35,102 nucleotides of DNA from Glycomyces sp. L485 (lineage in GTDB: Bacteria > Actinomycetota > Actinomycetes > Mycobacteriales > Micromonosporaceae), in contig NZ_JAKZEW010000038.1 of assembly GCF_022548875.1 (NCBI RefSeq), positions 933 through 36,034 of the forward strand, given 5' to 3'. This document shows, one piece after another, positions 18,215 to 27,106 of this stretch. Each line of letters begins with the position of its first letter. Position 1 is the stretch's first letter. The notes below the pieces were generated by a model. That model was given only the letters and a program-made list of their open reading frames with translations, was not told where the DNA came from and ran no database searches. A program made the position numbers and the translations under genes.

Positions 18215-19318
18215 ATGCACCTCAGTCGCCGCCGCCTGCTGTATGGATCGGCAGGTGTCGCAGCCGTATCAGTGGCCGGATGCTCGGCGGGCGAGGAATC
18301 TGCCCAGCTCACCGGTTTCACCGGTATCTCGATGCCCATGACCTTTTCCGAACGCTGGGTGATCGAGGGGGAGTACCTCCAGGACCACCTCGAGGGCCTC
18401 GGGTACCGGGTCCTGCTCGAGTACGCGGACAACGACCCCGAGATCCAGGTCGAACAGATCCAGGCGATGGTCGACGCGGGGGTGGAGTTCCTCATCATCG
18501 CCGCGGTCGACAACCGCTCGCTCGGCAGCGTGCTGGCCGAGGCGAAGGACAAGGGCGTCACCATCATCGCCTACGACCGCCTCATCCTCGACACCCCCGA
18601 CGTCGACTACTACGTGTCCTTCGACAACTACGAGGTCGGCGTCCTCCAGGCCAAGCACATCATCTCGCGCCTGGGCCTGGAGGAGGACGATGACGCCGGG
18701 CCGTTCAACGTCGAGCTGTTCTCCGGGTCCCTCGACGACAGCAACTCCGAGTACTTCTTCCTCGGTGGCCTCGACACGCTGGAGCGCTACACCTACGAGG
18801 GCCGGATCAACATCGTCTCGCAGGACACCGAGCAGGCGCGGACCGCGACGCAGGGCTGGGACGGCGCGGTCGCCGAGAAGCGGATGACGAAGCTGCTCGA
18901 AGACCACTACGGGGACGAGCCGCTGCACGCCGTCCTGTCACCGTACGACGGCATCAGCCGCGGGATCGTCGACGCGCTCGCCGAGGCGGACTACCGGCCC
19001 GGCTCCGACGACTTCCCGATCATCACCGGCCAAGACGCCGAGGCCGCCTCCGTCAAGGACATCCGGGACGAGACCGGCCAGACCCAGACCGTCTTCAAGG
19101 ACACCCGCAGCCTCGCCGACGTCGCGATCAGCATGGTAACCGCGATCATGGACGGCGACTCCCCCGAGGTCAACGACCTCGGCACCTACAACAACGGCTT
19201 CAAGTTCGTGCCGGCCTTCCTGTTGGAGCCGGTCAGCGTCGACAGGTCGAACTGGGAAGAGGTGCTGATCGACAGCGGCTACCTCGCCGAGGAGACGGTC
19301 GACGAGGCCGAGGGCTAG
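18215..19318 (+). CDS. ChvE-like sugar-binding lipoprotein (ABC solute-binding protein), orphan
   Basis: The 367-residue protein starts with a signal that has both a twin-arginine-like SRRRLLYG and a lipobox ending SVAGC, so it is probably a lipoprotein, perhaps Tat-exported. The mature part has the periplasmic-binding-protein type 1 fold of ChvE/xylose-binding proteins, with alternating strands such as FLIIAAVDNRSLG and VTIIAYDRLI. These proteins bind aldoses and pass them to a permease and ATPase. Neither partner is nearby: the next genes are the DGPF/sigma pair. It may use a distant transporter or serve as a sensor. The start is ATG at 18215 with GAAGGAG ten bases upstream. Confidence 0.85.
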   Translation: MHLSRRRLLYGSAGVAAVSVAGCSAGEESAQLTGFTGISMPMTFSERWVIEGEYLQDHLEGLGYRVLLEYADNDPEIQVEQIQAMVDAGVEFLIIAAVDNRSLGSVLAEAKDKGVTIIAYDRLILDTPDVDYYVSFDNYEVGVLQAKHIISRLGLEEDDDAGPFNVELFSGSLDDSNSEYFFLGGLDTLERYTYEGRINIVSQDTEQARTATQGWDGAVAEKRMTKLLEDHYGDEPLHAVLSPYDGISRGIVDALAEADYRPGSDDFPIITGQDAEAASVKDIRDETGQTQTVFKDTRSLADVAISMVTAIMDGDSPEVNDLGTYNNGFKFVPAFLLEPVSVDRSNWEEVLIDSGYLAEETVDEAEG

Positions 19319-19345
19319 ATTCTTCGGATTCTTTCTCGACCGAGA

Positions 19346-19372
19346 TGTCGATTCGGCTCCTTCCCGATCGAC
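19346..19372 (+). promoter_or_regulatory. ECF42-type promoter of the dgpf-sigma operon
   Basis: TGTCGA (19346-19351) and CGAC (19369-19372) are separated by 17 bp. This matches the -35 TGTCGA and -10 CGA/TC signature reported for ECF42 sigma factors upstream of DGPF genes. Transcription would begin near 19380, about 35 bases before the DGPF gene. Confidence 0.75.
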
Positions 19373-19415
19373 CTAGGAGTATCAAGGCCGAGAACGAACG
19401 AGAAGGAGCAAGGCC

Positions 19416-19778
19416 ATGCGTTACCTCATCAACGTGGTCCACGAGGGTCCGATCGACGAGCAGTCCGTGCCCGCCGAGATGTACGAGGCGATGGGCGGCT
19501 TCGTCGCGAAGCTGGCCGCCGACGGCATCCTCATCGACGGCGCCGGGCTGGAGCCGACTGAGAAGGCCACCCGGGTCAACCTGCGCGACGGCGAGGTCAA
19601 AGTCGTCGACGGCCCCTTCGCCGAGGCCAAGGAATGGGTCGGCGGCTACTTCCTCGTGCAGTGCCGGGGCCAGGACGAGGCAGTCGAGATCGCAAAGCAC
19701 TCGATCGAGCTGCACCGCAAGCACGTCCCGGGCATGAACGTCGTCCACGAGGTCCGCAGGATCATCGACGAGGAGTAG
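19416..19778 (+). CDS. DGPF/YCII-domain protein linked to ECF42
   Basis: The 120-residue protein has the DGPF signature in KVVDGPFAEAKEWVGGYFLV (about 69-88), which gives the family its name; the fold is a ferredoxin-like YCII domain. The biochemical role is unknown. Genes of this kind are nearly always next to an ECF42 sigma gene and are its main targets. The start is ATG at 19416 with GAGAAGGAG upstream. The sigma gene follows after 9 bp, so the two form an operon. Confidence 0.9.
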   Translation: MRYLINVVHEGPIDEQSVPAEMYEAMGGFVAKLAADGILIDGAGLEPTEKATRVNLRDGEVKVVDGPFAEAKEWVGGYFLVQCRGQDEAVEIAKHSIELHRKHVPGMNVVHEVRRIIDEE

Positions 19779-19787
19779 GCTCGCCGC

Positions 19788-21059
19788 ATGGTCGAGCGAG
19801 TCGACGGCGTTCACCGGACGGTCGAGGCGGTGTGGCGGACGGAGTCCGCCAGGATCATCGCAGTGCTCGCCAGAACCGTGAACGACGTCGGCCTCGCCGA
19901 GGACCTCGCCACCGACGCCGTCGTCGCCGCGCTTGAGCAGTGGCCCGCCGAGGGCGTGCCCGACCGGCCCGCCGCCTGGCTCATGGTCACCGCCAAGCGC
20001 CGCGCGGTCGACCGCATTCGGCGCGACCAGAACCTCAAGGGCAAGTACGAGCGCATCGCCCGACAGCTGGAGGCCTCCGGCGAAGGCGAGGACCCGATCG
20101 CCGAGGCGGACGCCCAGCTCGATGACGATATCGGCGACGAGCTGTTGCGGGTCGTCTTCTGCGCCTGCCACCCGGTGCTGTCGCCGGAGGCCCGCGCCAC
20201 CCTGACTCTCAAGGTCGCCGCGGGACTGACCACCGGCGAGATCGCCCGCGCCTACCTCACCGGCGAGTCCACCGTCGCCCAGCGCATCGTGCGCGCCAAA
20301 CGCAGGCTCGCAGCCGCGGGAGTGACCTTCGAGGCCCCGTCGGCCGCCGAGTTCGGCGAGCGGTTGGAGGCGGTCCTCGAGGTCGTCTACCTGGTCTTCA
20401 ACGAGGGCTACACGGCCACCAGCGGCGACGACCTCATGCGCCCCCAGCTGTGCGAGGACGCCCAGCGGCTCGCCCAGCGACTGACGGTCTTGCTGCCCGA
20501 CCAGCCCGAGGTACTCGGGCTGGCCGCGCTGCTCGACTTCCAGGCCTCGCGCTCACGGGCCCGCACCGACTCGGGCGGCGACCCGGTGCCGTTGCCCGAA
20601 CAGGACCGCGCGAAGTGGGACGGGCTGCTCGTCCGGCGCGGCCGGGCGACCCTCCACCGCGCCGGCGCCTGGGCCGACCGCGCCGGTTCCTACGTTCTGC
20701 AGGCCGCGATCGCGGCCTGCCATGCGCGCGCCGCGAAGGCCGAGGACACCGACTGGGTGCGGATCGCGGGCCTGTACTCCCGACTGCTGGAGGTCCAGCC
20801 TTCTCCGGTGGTCGCTCTGAATCGCGCGGTGGCCTTCGGGATGGCCTTCGGTCCCGAGCGAGGTCTGGCCATGGTGGACGAGGTCGCCGACCTGCCCGCT
20901 CTGAAGGGCTACCACTTGGTGCCGGCAGTGCGCGGCGAGATGCTGGAACGCATGGGCCGCAGGTCAGAGGCGAGAAGTGAATTCGAACACGCCGCCGAAC
21001 TCACTGACAACTCGCGTGAAAAGGGACAGTTGTCTCGCCGCTGCGGAGAGCCTCAGTAG
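19788..21059 (+). CDS. ECF42-group RNA polymerase sigma factor with C-terminal TPR-like domain
   Basis: The 423-residue protein has sigma region 2 (about 15-85, with the helix around DLATDAVVAALEQWP and DRPAAWLMVTAKRRAVDRIRR), region 4 (about 125-180, AGLTTGEIARAYLTGESTVAQRIVRAKRR) and a long C-terminal extension (about 190-423). The extension begins with EVVYLVFNEGYTAT, typical of ECF42. These sigma factors lack a classical anti-sigma factor, and the extension is thought to control activity. The promoter upstream of the DGPF gene fits autoregulation. Confidence 0.92.
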   Translation: MVERVDGVHRTVEAVWRTESARIIAVLARTVNDVGLAEDLATDAVVAALEQWPAEGVPDRPAAWLMVTAKRRAVDRIRRDQNLKGKYERIARQLEASGEGEDPIAEADAQLDDDIGDELLRVVFCACHPVLSPEARATLTLKVAAGLTTGEIARAYLTGESTVAQRIVRAKRRLAAAGVTFEAPSAAEFGERLEAVLEVVYLVFNEGYTATSGDDLMRPQLCEDAQRLAQRLTVLLPDQPEVLGLAALLDFQASRSRARTDSGGDPVPLPEQDRAKWDGLLVRRGRATLHRAGAWADRAGSYVLQAAIAACHARAAKAEDTDWVRIAGLYSRLLEVQPSPVVALNRAVAFGMAFGPERGLAMVDEVADLPALKGYHLVPAVRGEMLERMGRRSEARSEFEHAAELTDNSREKGQLSRRCGEPQ

Positions 21060-21242
21060 TTCCCTCTGATCCCTTGCGCCACTTGAGTTTCACGGTAGCG
21101 CGAGTTATTCAATCGTTATGCGACCTTCGCTCGTGTTCTCGCGTGTCTGATTGGTACGGTGCCTAAGCGGATCGGCTCTCTGCCCCCGACCGCGCATGGC
21201 CCCTCCAATCCCCATTGAGCAATGCCATCACTTAGGAGAATC

Positions 21243-22361
21243 ATGAACCGTACCCTTCAGCGGGTGCTGGGACTGGCCGGGAGCGTCGCCCTCGGCGTCG
21301 TCGGTGCAGTCGCCATCGGGTCGGCCGCTCAGGCCCACCACACCACGGTGAAATCGAGCACCGATTGCGACGAGGACAGCTGGACCGTCTCTTGGTCCGT
21401 TGAGGACTGGAACTGGAAGGACTGGCCCCGTTTCAGAAACGTCGGCGCCGGTGAGATCACCGCGGTTACTCCGAGCAACCCTGAAGTCCCGCTCGAAGGC
21501 GACATCGCCGTCGACGCCGAGCTGCCCTACCCCGGTGAGGGCGTGCTCACCGCGACCCAGACCTTCAGCAACGACGTCGACAACGCGACGCTGGTCATCG
21601 ACGGCGTCTGGCCGAACGGCGAGTTCGGCACCGGCAAGGGCGAAGCCACCCGACCGACCGAAGGCTGCGAATCGACCGAGGATCCGACCCCGACCCCGAC
21701 TCCGGCGCCCGAGGCCTGGGCTGTCAGCGATTGCTTCGGCATCGCGGTGACCGCCGTCAACACCTCCGATGTGCTCGCCGAGTTCACCCTCACTCCTAGC
21801 ACGGGCGATCCCGTCACCCTCACTCCCGAAACCGATGAGGAATTCAGGGAGCACTTCGCGGTGGACGACCCGGAGGCGGGCCTGACGGTCAGCGTCACCG
21901 CTGACGGCCAAGAGATCAGCGTCTTCGAATGGGATGGCGGAACCGACTGCGAGAGGGGCGCCGTCTACGACACCTGCGAGGGTCTCGAATTCGAACTGTC
22001 CGTCCCCGAGGGCGGCGTCGAGTCCACCTACACGCTGACCCCGTCCGAGGGCGACGAGGTCGTCGTGACGCTGGCTCCCGGAGAGTCCGAGACCGTGACC
22101 TTCGTGGCCACCGGCGACGAGCTCACCGTCTACTACCTGATCGAGCAGGGCGAGAACTTCGAAGAGGGCGAGATTCCCTGGGAGAAGCCCGAGGACTGCG
22201 AAGAGGTGCCGACCGAGTCCGAGTCGCCTTCCGCCGCCCCGACGCTGCCGACCACCGGTTCGTCCATGACCATCATGGTCAGCTCCGCAGCCGCGCTCGT
22301 GGCCGTCGCCGCCGTGCTGTTCCTCATCGCGCGCCGCCGCCGTGCGGCCGCTGACTGGTAG
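21243..22361 (+). CDS. LPXTG-anchored surface protein with three Cys-bounded modules
   Basis: The 372-residue protein has a signal peptide (about 1-31, cut after AAQA) and ends with LPTTG (335-339), a hydrophobic span and the RRRR stop-transfer tail, so it should be attached to peptidoglycan by sortase. The mature part has three modules, each bounded by a Cys pair: 42-142, 164-236 and 245-319. The last two are related to each other (FTLTPSTGDPVTLTP and YTLTPSEGDEVVVTL), so they are a tandem duplication. Thr/Pro-rich and Ser/Pro linkers separate them. The function is unknown, and no sortase gene is in the window. The start is ATG at 21243 with AGGAG four bases upstream. Confidence 0.88.
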   Translation: MNRTLQRVLGLAGSVALGVVGAVAIGSAAQAHHTTVKSSTDCDEDSWTVSWSVEDWNWKDWPRFRNVGAGEITAVTPSNPEVPLEGDIAVDAELPYPGEGVLTATQTFSNDVDNATLVIDGVWPNGEFGTGKGEATRPTEGCESTEDPTPTPTPAPEAWAVSDCFGIAVTAVNTSDVLAEFTLTPSTGDPVTLTPETDEEFREHFAVDDPEAGLTVSVTADGQEISVFEWDGGTDCERGAVYDTCEGLEFELSVPEGGVESTYTLTPSEGDEVVVTLAPGESETVTFVATGDELTVYYLIEQGENFEEGEIPWEKPEDCEEVPTESESPSAAPTLPTTGSSMTIMVSSAAALVAVAAVLFLIARRRRAAADW

Positions 22362-22404
22362 ACCGATCCTGTCTGAAGGACGCGGTTTCCAGCCGACCTG
22401 AGTT

Positions 22405-22435
22405 AAGGGCCCCGCGGCCGAGCCGCGGGGCCCTT
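22405..22435. terminator. Bidirectional terminator between surface-protein gene and azlD
   Basis: A perfect 14-bp stem (22405-22418 with 22422-22435) with loop CGA is followed by TTT-like bases on the plus strand. It lies between the convergent ends of the surface-protein gene and azlD and can serve both. Confidence 0.85.
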
Positions 22436-22446
22436 TCGCATACCGC

Positions 22447-22758
22447 TCAGGCGACTCCGGCGAGTCGCAGCAGTGCCGTCGTGGCCGCCGCGGCCACCAC
22501 GACGATCGCCAGCGGCATCCTCTTCCACGCCAGCACACCGCCGACGAGGACCCCGGCCGGCAGCGCCCAGCCCGCGAACGCGCCCTCGACCAGGAACGTC
22601 GACGTGACCGTCAGCGCCAGCAGCACCACGGTCGCTCCGGCCCTGAGCAGGGTCTCCACGCGCTCGGACAGGGTGATCCGGTTGCGCAGCAGGGGGCCTG
22701 AAAGGCGGATCAGGAACGTGCCCACCGCCAGAGCGATGATCGCCGCGAGCATCGTCAT
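22447..22758 (-). CDS. azlD: AzlD-family branched-chain amino acid exporter small subunit
   Basis: This 103-residue protein has three to four hydrophobic spans and the AzlD pattern, with GTFLIRLSGPLLRNR near the start. It works with AzlC to export branched-chain amino acids or analogues. The ATG at 22758 overlaps the azlC stop codon (ATGA), so translation is coupled. Confidence 0.88.
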   Translation of the reverse strand: MTMLAAIIALAVGTFLIRLSGPLLRNRITLSERVETLLRAGATVVLLALTVTSTFLVEGAFAGWALPAGVLVGGVLAWKRMPLAIVVVAAAATTALLRLAGVA

Positions 22759-23453
22759 GACGTCGCCTCCTTCGGTCTCGTGCCCCGCCACATGACCACC
22801 AGACCCAGAAGCGCCAGCAGCACCGGGAGCCCGACTGGCAGGAACAGGCTGGTCACCAGGGCGATCGTCGTCCCGAGGAGACCCGCCGACAGCGTGGACC
22901 TGTCCTTCAACCCCGGGAGGACCAGCGCGAGCAGGATCGCCGGGAGCGCGGCGTCGAGGCCCAGCGCCTCGGGGTCGGCGATGAACCGGCCCGCGACGGC
23001 GCCGATGACCGTACCGAGGTTCCAGACCACGAACAGGGTGATCCCGACCGTCCAGTACGCCGCCTTGGCGCGGCGGCGGTCCTCCCCGGCGGCGAGGGCG
23101 AACGCGGTGGTCTGGTCGATGAGCAGGTGCGTGCCGAGGATCTTGGATCGCAGGCTGGTCCAGTACAGGCCGCCGACCGCCATGCCGTAAGGGATGTGCC
23201 GCATGTTGAGGATGAGCCCGGCCGCGACACCGGCGAGCAGGCCGCCGCCGGTGGTCATGATGCCGAGCGTCGCGAACTGGGAGGCTCCGGCGAACACCAG
23301 CACCGACATCGCCGTCGACTGCCACCACGGGACCCCCTGGGCGGTTGCGATCGCCCCGAAGGAGGCGCCGACGATGAGGATGCCCGCCGCCAAGGCTGAA
23401 ATGTCGCGCACCAGATCGGGTCCGATTGCGCGGAGGAACTTTGATGGAGCCAC
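22755..23453 (-). CDS. azlC: AzlC-family branched-chain amino acid exporter large subunit
   Basis: The 232-residue protein has about seven to eight hydrophobic spans and the AzlC stretch GASFGAIATAQGVPWWQSTAMS (residues about 29-50), with GASQFA soon after. It forms the exporter with AzlD. The start is GTG at 23453. There is no Shine-Dalgarno; CATACT (23465-23460) lies six bases upstream, so the mRNA may be leaderless. No Lrp-type regulator gene is adjacent. Confidence 0.88.
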   Translation of the reverse strand: MAPSKFLRAIGPDLVRDISALAAGILIVGASFGAIATAQGVPWWQSTAMSVLVFAGASQFATLGIMTTGGGLLAGVAAGLILNMRHIPYGMAVGGLYWTSLRSKILGTHLLIDQTTAFALAAGEDRRRAKAAYWTVGITLFVVWNLGTVIGAVAGRFIADPEALGLDAALPAILLALVLPGLKDRSTLSAGLLGTTIALVTSLFLPVGLPVLLALLGLVVMWRGTRPKEATS

Positions 23454-23494
23454 CGGGAGAGTATGCCCCGGTCACTCCTGCTCGACCAAACGCG

Positions 23495-23531
23495 AAGGGG
23501 CGCGGCCGGTGCGAAACCGGCCGCGCCCCTT
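23495..23531 (-). terminator. Terminator of glnA
   Basis: A perfect 16-bp stem (23495-23510 with 23516-23531) and a 5-base loop follow the glnA stop codon by 11 bp. It also lies just upstream of azlC and insulates it. Confidence 0.85.
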
Positions 23532-23542
23532 GGAGCTGCGTT

Positions 23543-24967
<1,425 letters not shown>

Positions 24968-25084
24968 GAAGGTGTTCCTCTCGGTAGGTATGAAGCTAAG
25001 ACATGGCTCGCATGTTTCGCCATGGCGGGGCACCGACGTCGCTGTCGACACCGCAGGTATTAAGCGAAACGCTAACCGCGATCA

Positions 25085-25122
25085 GTTGCCTCAGCGTAAA
25101 TCAATTGTTTCGCACGTGTTAC
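25085..25122 (-). promoter_or_regulatory. GlnR-type nitrogen operator upstream of glnA
   Basis: On the minus strand the elements read GTAAC, GAAAC, TTTAC and GCAAC, each separated by exactly six bases. This fits the GlnR a/b-site pattern of gTnAC and GaAAc with 6-bp spacing, and the fourth and third elements are the weaker matches. It lies 118-155 bp before the glnA start, where a GlnR dimer could activate or repress. It is also 90 bp from the start of the divergent RDD gene. Confidence 0.8.
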
Positions 25123-25211
25123 TTGACGCGCATGACATGGGATTGAATTGACCGAACCCACTGCTCAGGGCACCAGCAGAGAGGATGGGCAGCGGCCCGT
25201 ACACTCGCGCC

Positions 25212-25649
25212 ATGACGACCGAAAACAGCGGCGCCCCAGACGGCAGGGCCCCCTCCGGCCACGACCTCGCCAGTCTCAACGCACGCTTCGTCGCGCTGTT
25301 CTTCGACTGGGTCGCCTGCCTGGTGTTCATCTACACTCTCAGCTGGCTCGGCATGCTCAGCCCCGATCCCTTCCTCCAGACGCTCTACCCCGGGGCGCTG
25401 TTCATCGCCTACTACACCTTCTGCATGGCCGTCGGGACCCAGAGCCTCGGCATGGCCGTCGTGCGCATCGCATGCGTCTCGGCCGCCACCGGCGACCGGC
25501 TCGGCTTCGGCCGCTCGCTGATCCGCGCCGTCCTGCTCTCGCTCGTGCTCCCGGCGCTCACCGCGCTGGCCGACCCCTACCACCGCGGCCTCCACGACCG
25601 GGCCGCCGGTTCGGTCATGCTGAAGTCCGCAAGCGATCAGCCGCGCTGA
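25212..25649 (+). CDS. RDD-family membrane protein
   Basis: The 145-residue protein has about three hydrophobic spans and the RDD pattern: Arg in LNARFVALFFDWVACL, Asp in FFDW, and later DPYHRGLHDRAAGS. Function is unknown for most members. A small RDD gene next to glnA is a common actinobacterial arrangement, as I recall it from mycobacteria. I chose ATG at 25212 because TACACT (25200-25205) lies six bases upstream (leaderless). An ATG at 25185 would add nine residues, but its purine run touches the start codon. Confidence 0.85.
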   Translation: MTTENSGAPDGRAPSGHDLASLNARFVALFFDWVACLVFIYTLSWLGMLSPDPFLQTLYPGALFIAYYTFCMAVGTQSLGMAVVRIACVSAATGDRLGFGRSLIRAVLLSLVLPALTALADPYHRGLHDRAAGSVMLKSASDQPR

Positions 25650-26977
25650 AGCCGCCTGACCAGCATCGGCGACGGGACCGCGTAGGCGCCGTGGCGACGC
25701 GACCGGTCGGCGACCTCCCGATCCGAGGAGACGACGACGACCGGTCGGCCCTTCGGCTCGACCCTGGCCAGGTCCACCACGACGTCGTCGGCGATCTCGC
25801 CCTTGGCGCTGAACAGCACCCGCACGCCGCGGGCGCTCGGCTTGGCCCCGAAGATCGGGTCGGCGCCGTCGAAGACGACGGTGATCTCCGCGTTCGTCTG
25901 GGCGGCGAGCGCACCGAGGCCCTGCACGAGCCGGTTGCGCTGCTGCTCCAGCGTCAGCGTGTCGCCCCAGGCGCTGATGGTGACGTTGTAGCCGTCGACG
26001 ATGAGGTGCGGGTTCGGCATCGACAGCAGGTGGTCGAGCCGCTGCGGATCAGTCTGGTCCAGTCCGCGTGAGCCCTCGACCTCGCGCGTGTCCGGTTCGG
26101 CGCAGCGCTCCTCGGCGACGTAGTCGGCGGGGCGCTCGGCGACGGGTTCGAGGCCCAGCTCGCGCCGCAGACCCGTCGCCGTCCCCGACAGGGTCTCCAT
26201 GAGCAGCCACAGCCGTGAATCGGCGAGCCGGTCCGCTTCGCGGTCGACCCGTCTGAGCTCCTCCAACTGGGTCCGCAGCGATGCCGCCTCGGCCTCCAAC
26301 CGGCGCCGTTCGGAACGGCGCTCGGAGTCTGCCTGCTTGATGCGGCCGCGTTCGGCCGCGAGGTCGCCGGCGGCCTTCGCAGCTCGTTCATCGGCCTCCC
26401 GCAGTTCCCTTCGGGCCCGTCGCAGGTCCTCTTGGAGGCGCGCGGCGGCGGACCGCTGGTCGGACAGCGCCCCGCGCAGCTTCTGGATTTCCTTGTCGGC
26501 CGAGGCGAGCCGCCGCTCCAGCTCCTCGCCGGCCGTCTCCGCAGCCGGGGCCGCGGCGTCCTCGCGGACGGACTCGGCCGCCGCGGCCACCAGCGCCTGC
26601 CAGCCCTTGGGCCGCAGCAGGAAGGCGAGCGCGGCGACCTCGGCCGGGTCGGCCATCGCCGAGACCTCCCCGCCGTCGCTGATCGACCGGACCAGCGGCG
26701 TATCGGTGGAGTCGAGGACCTCGCCCAAGCCCGAACGGAAGTCGTCGTTGTCGGCCAGTTCGGCGGCGATGTCGCCCCTGGCGAGCTTCGCGCGCTTCGC
26801 GGGATTGAATTTCAGGTACCGTCGCAGCTTGGAGGGAACCTTCGCCGGCGGCAGCGCCGGCATGGCGGCGGCGGCGATCTCGACGGCCTTGCGGCGCACC
26901 GGGTCGCTCAGGAACACGACCGCCGGTTCGGACTCGTCGCCGTCCGGTTCGCTCGGGTCCTCGTCGCCGCTCATCAT
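25637..26977 (-). CDS. NYN-domain (PIN-like RNase) protein with coiled coil
   Basis: The 446-residue protein has an acidic start, a small helical domain (about 20-125), a long charged coiled coil (about 135-240) and a C-terminal NYN domain (about 300-445). The NYN domain shows LIVDGYNVTISAWGD, then VVFDGAD, DDVVVDL and VVSSDREVADRSRRHGAYAVPS, which fit a metal-dependent RNase fold related to YacP. It is likely to process RNA. I chose the ATG at 26977; CACACT (26990-26985) lies seven bases upstream. Its last 13 bp overlap the 3' end of the convergent RDD gene. Confidence 0.85.
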   Translation of the reverse strand: MMSGDEDPSEPDGDESEPAVVFLSDPVRRKAVEIAAAAMPALPPAKVPSKLRRYLKFNPAKRAKLARGDIAAELADNDDFRSGLGEVLDSTDTPLVRSISDGGEVSAMADPAEVAALAFLLRPKGWQALVAAAAESVREDAAAPAAETAGEELERRLASADKEIQKLRGALSDQRSAAARLQEDLRRARRELREADERAAKAAGDLAAERGRIKQADSERRSERRRLEAEAASLRTQLEELRRVDREADRLADSRLWLLMETLSGTATGLRRELGLEPVAERPADYVAEERCAEPDTREVEGSRGLDQTDPQRLDHLLSMPNPHLIVDGYNVTISAWGDTLTLEQQRNRLVQGLGALAAQTNAEITVVFDGADPIFGAKPSARGVRVLFSAKGEIADDVVVDLARVEPKGRPVVVVSSDREVADRSRRHGAYAVPSPMLVRRLQRG

Positions 26978-27106
26978 GGGCACCAGTGTGCCACCGCAGT
27001 CACAGTCCGCGTCCCTCGACCGGTGGCAATCCCCTTCCATACACCTCGGATTCCTTCGAAATCCGATCCGACATGACAGACTGGAGCGATCATGAAGGGG
27101 GTCATG

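Noticed and set aside
27092-27106. Start of the PimB-like gene at 27092
   Set aside because: The AAGGGGG ribosome-binding site lies inside the first codons of that version and is well spaced for 27107, where family similarity begins.
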